Source of the DNA: Sulfurospirillum sp.
Lineage (GTDB): Bacteria; Campylobacterota; Campylobacteria; Campylobacterales; Sulfurospirillaceae
DNA: 64,000 bases
Direction of reading: 5' to 3'
Assembly: GCA_016744795.1 (NCBI GenBank)
Contig: JADGDR010000006.1
Location: forward strand, 1 to 64,000
A program made the translations under genes and the position numbers. Positions within the stretch are counted from its first letter, which is position 1, and every line of letters starts with the position of its first letter. Under the pieces are notes generated by a model that was not told where the DNA came from, did not search any database, and saw nothing but the letters and a program-made list of their open reading frames with translations. This document shows positions 8,320 through 17,696 of the stretch, piece after piece.

Positions 8320-9004
8320 TCCTTACAGTGATCATATAAAAAAAGATCAAGATGCTTTGGTATTGCAATATTTACCAGCAGTTCGTGCTTTGGCATATAG
8401 ACTTAGGGAGAGATTGCCAAGTTCTATAGATGTGAATGATTTGATTTCAATTGGGACTGAAGAGATGATAAAATTATCTCGTAGGTATGATAAAGAGCAA
8501 AATGACTCTTTTTGGGGTTATGGACGACAACGAGTTCACGGCTCTATGTTAGATTATCTTAGAAGTTTAGATGTTATGAGTAGAGCAAATAGAAGGCTTA
8601 TTAAAGCAGTAGATAGAGAAATAGAAAAGCATCTTTCTATGTATGAAGAAGAACCTACAAGTGAGCATCTTTCAGCGGTTTTAGAAGAGAATATAGAAAA
8701 AATAAATGATGCTAGAAGTGGTGCAAAAGTCATAGCATTAATGCCAATAAACGAACAAATAACAATTTTAAGTGAAGAAGATACTTCAGAAATAGTAGAA
8801 AAAGACGAATTAGTAGAATTGATAAAAACAATTTTAAGTAGGTTTAAAGAAAGAGAGCAACTTATAATTCAGCTCTATTATTTTGAGGAGCTTAATCTTA
8901 AAGAGATTAGTGGTATACTACATATTAGTGAATCTAGAATTTCTCAGATTCATAAAAAATTATTGAAACAAATACGAGAGGAATTAGGACTAAACGATGG
9001 CTGA
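8297..9004 (+). CDS. fliA: Flagellar sigma factor FliA (sigma28)
   Basis: 235 residues. The sigma factor for late flagellar genes such as flagellin. Sigma-2 is visible (VLQYLPAVRALAYRL and DLISIGTEEMIKL near 35-60, then FWGYGRQRVHGSMLDYLR), then sigma-3, and a sigma-4 helix-turn-helix (LKEISGILHISESRISQIHK) near 203-222. ATG 8297 lies inside the preceding gene with only a weak ribosome site, so translation is probably coupled. Its stop overlaps the fliM start by eight bases. Confidence 0.95.
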   Translation: MKIKKQLNPYSDHIKKDQDALVLQYLPAVRALAYRLRERLPSSIDVNDLISIGTEEMIKLSRRYDKEQNDSFWGYGRQRVHGSMLDYLRSLDVMSRANRRLIKAVDREIEKHLSMYEEEPTSEHLSAVLEENIEKINDARSGAKVIALMPINEQITILSEEDTSEIVEKDELVELIKTILSRFKEREQLIIQLYYFEELNLKEISGILHISESRISQIHKKLLKQIREELGLNDG

Positions 9005-10070
9005 TATACTAAGTCAAGAAGAGATTGACGCCCTTTTAGAAGTTGTTGAAGAAGATGGAGATACGGAAGCCGTTGAAGGTGGAGAAGATGTTGATGAACG
9101 TCAGATAATTCTTTATGATTTTAAGCGACCAAATAGAGTATCAAAAGAACAACTTCGTGCGGTAAAAGGAATTCATGATAAAATGGCAAGAAATCTTGCT
9201 GCTCAAATTTCATCTATTATGAGAAGTATTGTTGAAATTCAACTTCACTCAGTTGATCAAATGACTTATGGTGAGTTTTTGATGAGTCTTCCTAGTCCGA
9301 CAAGTTTTAATGTTTTTTCAGTCAAACCACTTGATGGAAGTTGTGTTATAGAGATAAACCCTTCTATAGCTTTTCCTATGATAGATAGACTTCTTGGTGG
9401 TCTTGGTGAATCTTTTGAGTCAACAAGAGAGTTGACTGATATAGAGCTTAATTTGTTAGATGCAATTTTAAGAATAGTTATGCAAAGACTCAAAGAAGCA
9501 TGGGGACCTATTACCGATATGTATCCTGTTGTTGAAACTAAAGAGTCTAGCCCAAATGTTGTTCAAGTTGTATCACAAAACGAAATTGTTATTATGGTAG
9601 TTATGGAAATTATCATAGGAAATTCCAGTGGTATGATAAACCTCTGTTATCCTGTTATTTATTTAGAGCCAATACTTTCACGTTTGGCAAATAGAGACAT
9701 TATGCTTGGTGAAACTAGTGCAAAAAAGAGTAGAAATAAAGAGTTAAATGCATTAGTTGGGCGTGCTGAAGTTTTTAATGAAACTATTCTTGGTGAAGCA
9801 AATTTGAGTGTTGAAGAGTTACTTGATTTGGAAGAGGGTGATGTTATACGACTTGATCGTGCTGCTGATGATCAGGCTATAGTTTCTATAGACAAAAAAG
9901 ATCTATTTTTAGCAGAAATAGGGCTTCATAGATTTAGAAAATCGATAAAACTTAAAGAGTTAATAAAAACAGATAAAGATGAAGTAAAATCAGTACTAGA
10001 ACAATTAGAGATGAAAAGAATGGAAAAAATATATTCTACATCAGATGAAGATATAGAAAGAGTAATATAA
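8997..10070 (+). CDS. fliM: Flagellar motor switch protein FliM
   Basis: 357 residues. The C-ring protein that binds phospho-CheY. The N-terminal CheY-binding motif LSQEEIDALL is at 4-13, followed by an acidic linker, the CheC-like middle domain (ending with NPSIAFPMIDRLLGG and the rest) and a C-terminal SpoA domain near 265-335. It is followed by a 64-base gap with a strong hairpin before fliY. The order fliA-fliM-fliY is as in C. jejuni. Confidence 0.95.
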   Translation: MADILSQEEIDALLEVVEEDGDTEAVEGGEDVDERQIILYDFKRPNRVSKEQLRAVKGIHDKMARNLAAQISSIMRSIVEIQLHSVDQMTYGEFLMSLPSPTSFNVFSVKPLDGSCVIEINPSIAFPMIDRLLGGLGESFESTRELTDIELNLLDAILRIVMQRLKEAWGPITDMYPVVETKESSPNVVQVVSQNEIVIMVVMEIIIGNSSGMINLCYPVIYLEPILSRLANRDIMLGETSAKKSRNKELNALVGRAEVFNETILGEANLSVEELLDLEEGDVIRLDRAADDQAIVSIDKKDLFLAEIGLHRFRKSIKLKELIKTDKDEVKSVLEQLEMKRMEKIYSTSDEDIERVI

Positions 10071-10095
10071 AAAATTTTCTTTTGAAAAAGAGAAA

Positions 10096-10122
10096 TTTTC
10101 AAGAAATTTACTTTCTTGAAAA
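10096..10122 (+). promoter_or_regulatory. Hairpin overlapping the fliY ribosome site
   Basis: Perfect 11-bp arms (10096-10106 and 10112-10122) with a five-base loop. The right arm runs into the fliY ribosome site AAGGAG (10121-10126). No U-run follows, so it is not a terminator. It could slow translation start on fliY, or stabilise an mRNA end, and so set the FliM:FliY ratio. Confidence 0.55.
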
Positions 10123-10134
10123 GGAGAATTTAAA

Positions 10135-10995
10135 ATGATTTCAGAATTTATAAAAATACTAGAAGGTGAAATAGTATCTACCATAGAAGGATTAACAGGG
10201 ATTGCTCCTATTGTAGAATTGCACAGTGAATCTACTCCTGATGGTAAAACTATTCTCTCTCCGCCACTTGCTGTATTAGATGTTACTGTAAGTGGAGATG
10301 TAGATGCAAAAATAAAGATTACAGTCTCAGCTATACTCGCAACTGCTCTTGGTGATATGATGCTAGGTGGTGAGGGTATAGAAAAAGAAGAGATGGATGA
10401 TGATGATTTAGATGCCACAAAAGAGATTTTGTCAAATATATTAGGCTCACTTTCGACTGCTTTAAGTGGTCAAAAATCTATGCCGAATCTTAGTTTTAGT
10501 GTAGAAGATATAAGATATGTTGAACCAACAGGTGATGTAGATTTTGATAGTTGTGCAAAACTTTTTGTATATAATATGGGAATACAAAGCACGACAGACA
10601 ATATATCTTTTGGAATTGATTCTTCTTTGGATGCAGCTTTAAGTGGTCAAACAGCACAAGAAGAAATTCTCCAAGATAGCCCATCTCATAATGATGAGCT
10701 AGCAGTAGTTCAGAATAGTTTAACTAATGAAGAGATGAAAAACATAGAACTTATTAAAGATGTAAAACTTCCTATAAGAGTAAGAATAGGATCTAAAAAA
10801 ATGCTTTTAAAAGATGTGCTTAGCATGGATATTGGTTCAGTTATAGAATTAGACCAACTTGCAAATGATCCATTAGAAGTATTAGTAGGTGATAAAATCA
10901 TAGCTCAAGGTGAAGTTGTTATTATTGATGGTAACTTTGGTGTACAAATAAGTGAAATAGGTTCAAAAAGAGAACGTTTAGAAAAGCTAAGATGA
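10135..10995 (+). CDS. fliY: Flagellar motor switch protein FliY (FliN/CheC-like)
   Basis: 286 residues. The N-terminal half (1-200) is a CheC/CheX-like domain with the segment DDDLDATKEILSNILGSLSTAL. The C-terminal SpoA/FliN domain (about 210-280) contains LPIRVRIGSKKMLLKDVL and IDGNFGVQISEI. In Campylobacterota FliY replaces or accompanies FliN in the C-ring, and CheC-like parts may have CheY-phosphatase activity; activity here is not proven. ATG 10135 has AAGGAG eight bases upstream, partly inside a hairpin. Its stop overlaps the LOG gene by four bases. Confidence 0.93.
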   Translation: MISEFIKILEGEIVSTIEGLTGIAPIVELHSESTPDGKTILSPPLAVLDVTVSGDVDAKIKITVSAILATALGDMMLGGEGIEKEEMDDDDLDATKEILSNILGSLSTALSGQKSMPNLSFSVEDIRYVEPTGDVDFDSCAKLFVYNMGIQSTTDNISFGIDSSLDAALSGQTAQEEILQDSPSHNDELAVVQNSLTNEEMKNIELIKDVKLPIRVRIGSKKMLLKDVLSMDIGSVIELDQLANDPLEVLVGDKIIAQGEVVIIDGNFGVQISEIGSKRERLEKLR

Positions 10996-11723
10996 CTTCA
11001 GGAAATAAACATATAAAAGATACCGAACACTCAAATGTCTGGAGTGTCCTTAGAATCATGAGTGACTTCGTGAAAGGTTTTGATGAGCTTAAAGATATAG
11101 GACCATCTGTAACTTTTTTTGGAAGTGCTAGATTTGATGAAAATAATAAGTACTATAAAGAAGCAGAAAAATTATCAAAGATATTAGCAAATAAAGGCTA
11201 CAATGTTATCTCTGGTGGTTCAAGTGGTATTATGGAAGCTGCTAATAAAGGAGCTTACAAAAGTGGTAAAGCTGAATCTATAGGATTAAATATAGAATTA
11301 GAACATGAACAGGGCGGCAATGGCTATACTACGAAAGATTTGAGCTTTGATTACTTTTTTGCGAGAAAAGTAATGTTGGTAAAATATTCTTTAGCATATG
11401 TTATCTTTCCTGGAGGTTTTGGTACTCTTGATGAATTTTTTGAAGCACTCACATTAACGCAAACAAAGAAGATTACAAAAATCAGTATATTCCTAGTAGG
11501 CACGCAGTATTGGGAAAAAATTTATGATTTTATTAAAACTACTATGGTAGAAAATGGAACAATTAATCCAGAAGATATTGAATTAATAACATTTACAGAT
11601 AATCTTGAGCAAATCGCTCAGGATATAGATGAAAGATTAATTTTACATATTAACGAATTAAAAAATTCTGGTTTAAGCGATACTGAGTATTATAAGAAAG
11701 CAATAGATTTATTTGCAAAATAA
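10992..11723 (+). CDS. LOG family protein (nucleoside-5'-monophosphate phosphoribohydrolase type)
   Basis: 243 residues of the LOG / TIGR00730 family, often misnamed lysine decarboxylase. Motifs are FFGSARF, the glycine-rich ISGGSSGIMEAANKGA (about 75-90) and the signature PGGFGTLDE (about 139-147), where the Arg/Glu pair acts on nucleotide substrates. Characterised relatives cut the N-glycosidic bond of AMP, other nucleotides or cytokinin ribotides; the substrate here is unknown. It is coupled to fliY by an ATGA overlap and followed by mnmA after 16 bases, so it shares the flagellar operon mRNA. Confidence 0.87.
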   Translation: MTSGNKHIKDTEHSNVWSVLRIMSDFVKGFDELKDIGPSVTFFGSARFDENNKYYKEAEKLSKILANKGYNVISGGSSGIMEAANKGAYKSGKAESIGLNIELEHEQGGNGYTTKDLSFDYFFARKVMLVKYSLAYVIFPGGFGTLDEFFEALTLTQTKKITKISIFLVGTQYWEKIYDFIKTTMVENGTINPEDIELITFTDNLEQIAQDIDERLILHINELKNSGLSDTEYYKKAIDLFAK

Positions 11724-11739
11724 TTAAAAGAGATATAAA

Positions 11740-12756
11740 ATGTCAAAAATACTAGTCGCTATGAGCGGTGGAGTTGACTCTACCGTAACAGCATATAGAT
11801 TAAAAAATGAGGGTCACGAAATAGAGGGAGTCTATATGAGACTTCACAATGATAATCTAGCCCATGAAGAGAATATAAGAAAAGTAAAAAAAGTAGCTGA
11901 TTTTTTAGGAATAAAATATCATGTGCTTGACTTACAAGCAAAATTTAACGATTTTGTTTATGATCCATTCGTAAGTACTTACAAAGATGGTTTAACACCA
12001 AACCCCTGTGTTTTATGCAATAGAAATATAAAATTAGGAGCGCTATTAGATTTTGCAAAAGAGCTTGGTATGGATAAACTTGCAACGGGCCATTACATAC
12101 AAATAAGAGATGGACTTTTAACCGAAGCAGTTGATGATACAAAAGATCAAAGTTACTTTTTAGCAAATGTTAAAAAAGAGAGTTTGGACTTTGTTTTGTT
12201 TCCGTTAGGTGCAATGCTTAAAGAAGATGTTAAAAAATTTGCTTCAACTATTGAAGTTCTTCAAGAGTTTTCAACTCAAAAAGAGAGTAGTGAAATCTGT
12301 TTTGTTCCAGATACTTATACTGAGATATTAAAAAAGCATATGGATATTGATAAGCCTGGAAATGTACTAAATACCAAAGGTGAAGTAGTAGGAGAGCACA
12401 AAGGTTATATGCACTATACAATAGGAAAAAGAAAAGGCTTTACAGTAAAAGGGGCACATGATGCTCACTATGTAACTGCAATAAACCCTAAAACAAATGA
12501 GATAACAGTAGGACTCAAAGATGATTTAAATGTAAGTAAATTTGAAATCAAAGATATCAATATGTTCATAGATGATACTCAGATTGAGTGTTCAGTTAAA
12601 ATAAGATATAGAAGTCCAAAGAGTGAATGTAGTGTACATGTAGACGGAACTAATGCAACTGTTAAACTGTATGAAAATGTTCAAGGGCTAGCTGCTGGAC
12701 AGATGGCAGTTTTTTATAGAGGTGATCAAGTCATAGGTGGTGGTTGGATAAAGTAG
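11740..12756 (+). CDS. mnmA: tRNA-specific 2-thiouridylase MnmA
   Basis: 338 residues. It thiolates U34 of tRNA-Lys, -Glu and -Gln at the wobble position. The PP-loop is AMSGGVDST (7-15). The catalytic cysteines are C93 (NPCVLCN) and C187 (SSEICFV), with GHYIQI and DQSYFL between them. A beta-barrel C-terminal domain with a GQMAVFY-type end follows. The length is slightly below the usual 360. It is the last gene of the long aroQ operon and ends in a perfect 20-base palindrome. Confidence 0.95.
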   Translation: MSKILVAMSGGVDSTVTAYRLKNEGHEIEGVYMRLHNDNLAHEENIRKVKKVADFLGIKYHVLDLQAKFNDFVYDPFVSTYKDGLTPNPCVLCNRNIKLGALLDFAKELGMDKLATGHYIQIRDGLLTEAVDDTKDQSYFLANVKKESLDFVLFPLGAMLKEDVKKFASTIEVLQEFSTQKESSEICFVPDTYTEILKKHMDIDKPGNVLNTKGEVVGEHKGYMHYTIGKRKGFTVKGAHDAHYVTAINPKTNEITVGLKDDLNVSKFEIKDINMFIDDTQIECSVKIRYRSPKSECSVHVDGTNATVKLYENVQGLAAGQMAVFYRGDQVIGGGWIK

Positions 12757-12772
12757 AGGGAATTCCCTCTAC
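12753..12772. terminator. Perfect 20-base palindrome, probable bidirectional terminator
   Basis: Ten-base arms GTAGAGGGAA / TTCCCTCTAC meet with no spacer, between the convergent mnmA (its stop lies inside) and the EF-hand gene. There is no long U-run but A/T-rich flanks on both sides. It would fold on either transcript. Confidence 0.6.
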
Positions 12773-12775
12773 TAT

Positions 12776-13123
12776 TTATCTAAAGGTTCTACCTCTTCCT
12801 TTTGAGTTATTGCGATTTTGTCTATTTTTTTGCATTTGCATTTGTTGTCCCATGTATAACTCTTGAGCAGTAACCTTACCATCTTTATTGGTATCTATAT
12901 TTGTAAATACAAGAGAATTATTAACATTTCTTAACATTCTCCCATCATTTGCATTTTGAGTCATACGAGTTTGTTTGGAACTATCAAACTCTTTTTGAGA
13001 AATATACCCATTTTTATCTAAGTCAAAATCCTCAAAAGGCGTAGGATACATACCAGCAGCACTCAAAAGTGAACCAAACAAAGTAATACTTACAAAAAAA
13101 GTATTTATTTTTGAAATTTTCAT
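12776..13123 (-). CDS. Secreted EF-hand calcium-binding protein
   Basis: 115 residues with a signal peptide (about 1-22). Two EF-hand loops are visible: DLDKNGYISQKEF (D34 region) and DTNKDGKVTAQEL (about 77-89). Both have canonical D-x-[DN]-x-[DN]-G spacing with a closing Glu. The C-terminal tail is rich in Met, Gln, Asn and Arg. It is probably a periplasmic calcium sensor or buffer; the partner is unknown. A strong ribosome site AAGGAG precedes the start, and a reverse-strand TATAAT lies at 13152-13157. The gene stands alone. Confidence 0.85.
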   Translation of the reverse strand: MKISKINTFFVSITLFGSLLSAAGMYPTPFEDFDLDKNGYISQKEFDSSKQTRMTQNANDGRMLRNVNNSLVFTNIDTNKDGKVTAQELYMGQQMQMQKNRQNRNNSKGRGRTFR

Positions 13124-13151
13124 AATATCTCCTTATTAAATATATAATGTA

Positions 13152-13157
13152 ATTATA
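13152..13157 (-). promoter_or_regulatory. Candidate -10 element for the EF-hand gene
   Basis: The reverse strand reads TATAAT about 29 bases upstream of the start codon. No -35 is evident. Confidence 0.4.
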
Positions 13158-13324
13158 TACCTCTTGTGTTAATCGAGTTTTAATGAGACTATATGACATA
13201 ATACAGAATGAAGGTAAAATAGTTTAAAAAACTTAATCCAAAAATAAGATATAATTCTAAAGGCAAAAGAAAAATAAATCATATATTTATAAATTTTTAT
13301 TCTAAGCCATAGCAAGAGAGAAAA

Positions 13325-13903
13325 ATGACAACTGAAATAAAACGAGTCCCTTTTGGACAAATAAATCCTGATAAAAACAATGCAGTTTTTTTAGCAATAT
13401 ACGTTAAAGACATAGCTCCATGGAAGTACTTTAAAGATGATATAAAAAAAACTAGATGCCCCGCAGTTATTATGATAGACAGATGGGATGGGCGTATGGG
13501 TTTTCCTGGTGGGGGCATAAAAGATGGTGAAACACTTCTTGAAGCACTCAAACGTGAGATTTATGAAGAAATAGGCATAAGAGTTAGGCAAGATAAAGTG
13601 CATTCTATAGCCTCACATGAGTGGAAGATTGTTACTCATTTTTATGGTTTAGAAGTTAATGAATTGGAATTTTTGCATATTTATTATCATATACTCAATA
13701 ACTTTTCGCGCTCAATTTTGCTTCATGCTTACGAAGAGGTAGATGAATCACGTTTTATGAGTGAAACAACAGGTATAAAGATAGTTCCAATCATAGAACA
13801 TTCAGGAAAAGGAATCAATAAGTTTCTAGAAAATTCTTTTGCTGGAGCTACTAAACAAGATTTGGAAATCTTTTTAAAAGAGATCTTAGACTACAAAAAA
13901 TAA
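13325..13903 (+). CDS. Nudix hydrolase
   Basis: 192 residues with a full Nudix box at about 60-82: GGGIKDGETLLEALKREIYE, then EIGI. The catalytic glutamates of REIYEE are intact. Nudix enzymes hydrolyse nucleoside diphosphates linked to another group; the substrate cannot be told here. The N-terminal half (PWKYF, RCPAVIMIDRWDGRMGFPGG) loosely recalls the NUDT16/U8-decapping branch rather than MutT, which is only an impression. A TATAAT lies at 13250-13255. The gene is monocistronic, before the iron transporter. Confidence 0.87.
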   Translation: MTTEIKRVPFGQINPDKNNAVFLAIYVKDIAPWKYFKDDIKKTRCPAVIMIDRWDGRMGFPGGGIKDGETLLEALKREIYEEIGIRVRQDKVHSIASHEWKIVTHFYGLEVNELEFLHIYYHILNNFSRSILLHAYEEVDESRFMSETTGIKIVPIIEHSGKGINKFLENSFAGATKQDLEIFLKEILDYKK

Positions 13904-13933
13904 ATATATAACAAACTTATATTTCTTTAAGCC

Positions 13934-13948
13934 TTTTTTGATTATAAT
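13934..13948 (+). promoter_or_regulatory. Promoter of the iron transporter operon
   Basis: TTTTTTG (13934-13940), two bases, then TATAAT (13943-13948): the typical Campylobacterota extended -10. It lies 26 bases upstream of the binding-protein gene. The AT-rich stretch over it is a plausible place for a Fur site, but I see no convincing 19-bp Fur box. Confidence 0.6.
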
Positions 13949-13974
13949 TCTCAAAATTAAATCAAGGAAAAAAA

Positions 13975-14982
13975 ATGTTAAAGAAATTAGTTTTAGGTAT
14001 TCTTTTAATATCTAGCATAGCGTATGCAACCTCTGAAGTTAACGTATATTCTCATAGACATTATGCTTCAGATAAGCAATTATTTAAAATGTTTGAAAAA
14101 CAAACAGGTATAAAAGTAAATATAGTAAAAGCAAAAGCAAATGAATTGATAAAAAGACTTGAAAAAGAAGGGGTTAACTCTCCTGCTGATTTGCTTATCA
14201 CTGCTGATGTTGGTAGATTGTATCTAGCACAACAAAAAGGGCTTCTTCAAAGTGTTCATTCAAAATACTTAAATGAAACAATTCCAGCACATCTAAGAGA
14301 TAAAGATAACTACTGGTTCGCCTTAACAAAAAGAGCAAGAGTTATTGTTTATAATAAAGATAAAGTAAATCCTAATGAGCTTTCAACATATGAAGATTTG
14401 ACAAGCAAAAAATGGCATAAGAGAGTTTTAATAAGAAAATCTTCAAATATATACAATCAATCACTTTTAGCTTCATTTATAGCTTCACAAGGTCCAGAAA
14501 AAGCAAAGGCTTGGGCTAAAGGCATTGTAAATAATATGGCAAGAGTTCCTGCTGGAAGTGATAGAGATCAGATGAAAGCAGTAGTTGCTGGTGTAGGTGA
14601 TGTTGCTATAGTAAATACATATTATGTTGGTAAACTTCTAAATTCAAAGAAGAAAAATGAAGTTATGGTTGGTTCAAAAATGGGTGTTTTCTTCCCAAAT
14701 CAAAAAGGAAGAGGAACACACATAAATATCTCTGGGATTGCAATGACTTATAGTAGTAAAAATAAAGAAAATGCAATTAAACTTATGGAGTTTTTAGTAA
14801 GTCCAAAAGCACAGAAAGTTTTTGCTGAGGCAAATTATGAGTATCCTATAAATAAAAATGTAAAATATTCAAAACTTTTACAATCTTGGGGTACATTTAA
14901 AGAAGATACTATACCACTTTACAAATTGGGCGTTTACAATGCATCTGCTGTAAGAATGTTTGATGAAGTTAACTGGAAGTAA
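13975..14982 (+). CDS. fbpA: Periplasmic ferric-iron-binding protein (FbpA type)
   Basis: 335 residues with a cleavable signal peptide (about 1-19, ending SIAYA). The mature start EVNVYSHRHYASD and the motif NTYYVG carrying adjacent tyrosines Y216 and Y217 are those of FbpA/FutA-type Fe3+-binding proteins, where two Tyr hold the iron. It delivers iron to the permease encoded downstream. It is first in an operon with the fused permease and the ATPase, with overlapping genes throughout. Confidence 0.9.
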   Translation: MLKKLVLGILLISSIAYATSEVNVYSHRHYASDKQLFKMFEKQTGIKVNIVKAKANELIKRLEKEGVNSPADLLITADVGRLYLAQQKGLLQSVHSKYLNETIPAHLRDKDNYWFALTKRARVIVYNKDKVNPNELSTYEDLTSKKWHKRVLIRKSSNIYNQSLLASFIASQGPEKAKAWAKGIVNNMARVPAGSDRDQMKAVVAGVGDVAIVNTYYVGKLLNSKKKNEVMVGSKMGVFFPNQKGRGTHINISGIAMTYSSKNKENAIKLMEFLVSPKAQKVFAEANYEYPINKNVKYSKLLQSWGTFKEDTIPLYKLGVYNASAVRMFDEVNWK

Positions 14983-16552
14983 AATATCTTGGTTGGGCTT
15001 GACTACAGGAGTAACTCTTGTAGTCATCTTACCTATAGCCCTTATATTAATATATGCTATAGGAGCCAATAGCGAAACGTTACAGCACTTAAAAGATACT
15101 GTACTATTAGATTATGTAATTACTACTGTTAAATTACTTTTTTTTGTATCAATTCTCTCTTTGATATTTGGTATAGGTTCTGCTTTTATAGTTACATTTT
15201 ATGAATTCAAATTTAGAAAAATTTACTCCATAGGTCTTATATTGCCTTTTGTAATTCCATCTTATATCTTGGGATTTATCTACTCTGATGTTTTTGGATA
15301 TTTTAGTTATTTCAATATTTTCTTGATGGATTTAGGTATAAAAAGTTACTTTAATATTTTGAATTTCAATACTGTCTGTTTTGTTCTTGCTTTAGCTCTT
15401 TATCCATATATATATCTTATAGTACGAGCATCTTTTTTAAAAAATGCGAATACTCTTTTAAATCCGGCTTTGAGTTTGGGTATGTCAAGAGAAAAAGCAC
15501 TTTTTAAAGTAGTTTTGCCACTTAGCCGTGTTGCCATAGCTGGTGGGTTAGCCCTTGTTTTGATGGAGACTATTAGTGAGTATGGAGTTGTTAGTTATTA
15601 TGGTGTAGATACTCTTAGTACGGCTATCTTTTCAGCTTGGTTTGGTATGGGTGATTCTGGAAGTGCTGCTTATATCTCTTCAATTGCGATGGTGTTTATA
15701 CTTTTCATTTTATTATTAGAAAAGTTTTCTCAAGGAAAAGCACGATTTTCATTAGAGGCTAGTTCATCACCACTAAAAAAGATAAAGCTAAAAGGAATAA
15801 AAGCTTTTTTTGCATATACATTTTTATCTATTCCTCTTTTCTTTGGTTTTGTTTTACCATTTATTTGGATACTAATTTATAGCTTTGAATATGCTAGTGA
15901 TAGACTTGATATGGATTTTTTTAGAGTCATTCTTAACTCTTTTATTGCCTCTTCTTTTGCTTCATTTGTAATTATTTTTTTAGCAGTTATTTTGGCGTAT
16001 ACTTATAGGATAGTACCAAACTTTTATACAAAATATATTACTAAGTTTGCTACTCTTGGCTACAGTATGCCAGGAGCTGTTATAGCTATTGGTATTATCA
16101 TCCTTTTTGGTGATTTTGATAATTATTTGATAGATAATTTTAATTTTGAAGGACTACTTTTGAGTGGGACTCTTTTTGCTTTAGTTTTTGGCTATATTGT
16201 AAGATTTTTAGCAGTTGGATTAAATTCTGTTTTAGCCTCATTTGAAAAAATTGGCATTAGTATTAATAAGGCTTCAAGAAATTTAGGACAAACCCCTTTG
16301 AAAACACTTTTAAAAGTTGAACTTCCTTTATTGAAAAATTCACTATTAGTTGCATATCTTTTAGTTTTTATTGATACAATAAAAGAGTTACCTTTAACAC
16401 TAATATTAAGACCATTTAATTACGAAACTCTAGCAACAAAAACCTATGAATTAGCGGTTAATGAGATGGTACAAGAATCAGCAATTTATGCTCTTTGTAT
16501 TGTTTTTATATGTTTAATTCCAATTACATTTAGTTTAAAGGCATATAAATGA
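14963..16552 (+). CDS. fbpB: Ferric iron ABC transporter permease (FbpB type, fused)
   Basis: 529 residues from ATG 14963; a TTG three bases earlier is the alternative. It starts inside fbpA, overlapping by 20 bases, so coupling is likely. About 12 transmembrane helices form two homologous permease halves. Each has an EAA-type cytoplasmic loop that meets the ATPase: GMSREKALFKVVLPL near 170-185 and GQTPLKTLLKVELPL near 440-455. The single-chain double-permease layout is that of FbpB. Its stop overlaps the ATPase start by four bases. Confidence 0.9.
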   Translation: MKLTGSKISWLGLTTGVTLVVILPIALILIYAIGANSETLQHLKDTVLLDYVITTVKLLFFVSILSLIFGIGSAFIVTFYEFKFRKIYSIGLILPFVIPSYILGFIYSDVFGYFSYFNIFLMDLGIKSYFNILNFNTVCFVLALALYPYIYLIVRASFLKNANTLLNPALSLGMSREKALFKVVLPLSRVAIAGGLALVLMETISEYGVVSYYGVDTLSTAIFSAWFGMGDSGSAAYISSIAMVFILFILLLEKFSQGKARFSLEASSSPLKKIKLKGIKAFFAYTFLSIPLFFGFVLPFIWILIYSFEYASDRLDMDFFRVILNSFIASSFASFVIIFLAVILAYTYRIVPNFYTKYITKFATLGYSMPGAVIAIGIIILFGDFDNYLIDNFNFEGLLLSGTLFALVFGYIVRFLAVGLNSVLASFEKIGISINKASRNLGQTPLKTLLKVELPLLKNSLLVAYLLVFIDTIKELPLTLILRPFNYETLATKTYELAVNEMVQESAIYALCIVFICLIPITFSLKAYK

Positions 16553-17514
16553 TATTAAATTTAAAAAACATAAAAAAAAACTTTGGCAAAACCGAGGTTC
16601 TAAAAGATGTGAATATAGAGTTAAATGAAGGTGAAATTCTAACTATTTTGGGAGCAAGTGGAAGTGGAAAGAGTACCATACTGAATCTTATAGCTGGGTT
16701 TGAAGAACCAAGTAGTGGAAGCATAAGTTTGTATGGTAAAACTGTGAGTTCTAGAGATGTTTTTGAAGAACCTCATGAAAGAAATATAGGATTTGTTTTT
16801 CAAAACTATGCACTATTTCCGCATCTAAATGTTTTTAAAAATATAGCTTTTGGTATATCAAAAAAAGATATAAATAGGAAAAATGCGATTGTTGAAAAAA
16901 TGATGAAACTTACAGGTTTAGAGGGATTGCAAAAAAGATTTCCACATGAGCTTTCAGGCGGACAACAACAACGTGTAGCTTTAGCAAGAACTTTAGCAAC
17001 CAGTCCGAAATTGATACTTTTTGATGAAGCTTTTTCTAATGTAGATGCCATTTTAAAATCCAAAATAGAGAGTGAATTAGTAAGTATCATTAATGATAGT
17101 GGCTTAAGTGCCATATTTGTAACACACGATAGCAAAGAGGCACTTAGCATAAGTGATAAAATAGCATATATAGAAAAAGGCAGAGTATCTCAGTTTTCAA
17201 CACCATCAAAAATATATAACGAGCCATGCTCAAAATCAGTAGGAAATTTTTTTGGAAAAGCAAATTTTATAGAAAAAGATGGGAAAACTTACTGTATACG
17301 ACCTGAAGAGTGTGTTGTAAAAGATGATGGCAAAATAAAAGCAAATATTGGACATAGTTTGTATCTTGGTGAAAGACAAGAGGTAGAACTTTTTTTTGAT
17401 TATGAGGACAAAGAGTATAAGTTTACTGTATTTGTAGATAAAAATTTAGACTTGAACGATAAAGATAGTCTTAATTTTGATATAATCTGGGAAAACAGCA
17501 TCCATATGGAGTAG
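16549..17514 (+). CDS. fbpC: Ferric iron ABC transporter ATPase (FbpC type)
   Basis: 321 residues. ABC ATPase with Walker A GASGSGKST (35-43), Q-loop FVFQNYALFPHL, signature LSGGQQQR, Walker B LILFDEAFSN and the switch histidine in FVTHDS. A C-terminal regulatory (TOBE-like) region of about 90 residues follows (CIRPEECVV). It powers the FbpB permease. The gene order fbpA-fbpB-fbpC with overlaps and the downstream small DUF2892-like gene make one transcription unit. Confidence 0.92.
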   Translation: MILNLKNIKKNFGKTEVLKDVNIELNEGEILTILGASGSGKSTILNLIAGFEEPSSGSISLYGKTVSSRDVFEEPHERNIGFVFQNYALFPHLNVFKNIAFGISKKDINRKNAIVEKMMKLTGLEGLQKRFPHELSGGQQQRVALARTLATSPKLILFDEAFSNVDAILKSKIESELVSIINDSGLSAIFVTHDSKEALSISDKIAYIEKGRVSQFSTPSKIYNEPCSKSVGNFFGKANFIEKDGKTYCIRPEECVVKDDGKIKANIGHSLYLGERQEVELFFDYEDKEYKFTVFVDKNLDLNDKDSLNFDIIWENSIHME

Positions 17515-17516
17515 AT

Positions 17517-17696
17517 ATGAAGTGTAACGTAGGTGGGAAAGATAAACTTAATAGAATTATAACAGGCGTAGCATTAATGGCTTATGGTGTTTATGCTAAT
17601 GAACCTATGGCGTATGCTGGAATACTTCCGTTAATAACAGGTATAGTAGGATTCTGTCCACTATACCCATTGTTCAAATACAGCTCAGTCAAATAA
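17517..17696 (+). CDS. Small DUF2892-like membrane protein
   Basis: 59 residues: MKCNVGGKDKLNRIITGVAL starts a typical DUF2892 (YgaP-type) protein with two short hydrophobic segments and the conserved GFCPLYPLF end. ATG 17517 lies two bases after the fbpC stop. Such proteins occur alone or fused to rhodanese domains; their function is unknown. It overlaps the convergent cyclotransferase-like gene by eight bases. Probably the last cistron of the iron operon. Confidence 0.8.
   Translation: MKCNVGGKDKLNRIITGVALMAYGVYANEPMAYAGILPLITGIVGFCPLYPLFKYSSVK

Noticed and set aside
13169-13360. Leftward 63-codon frame upstream of the Nudix gene
   Set aside because: It overlaps promoters and the Nudix start, and has no ribosome site or recognisable content.
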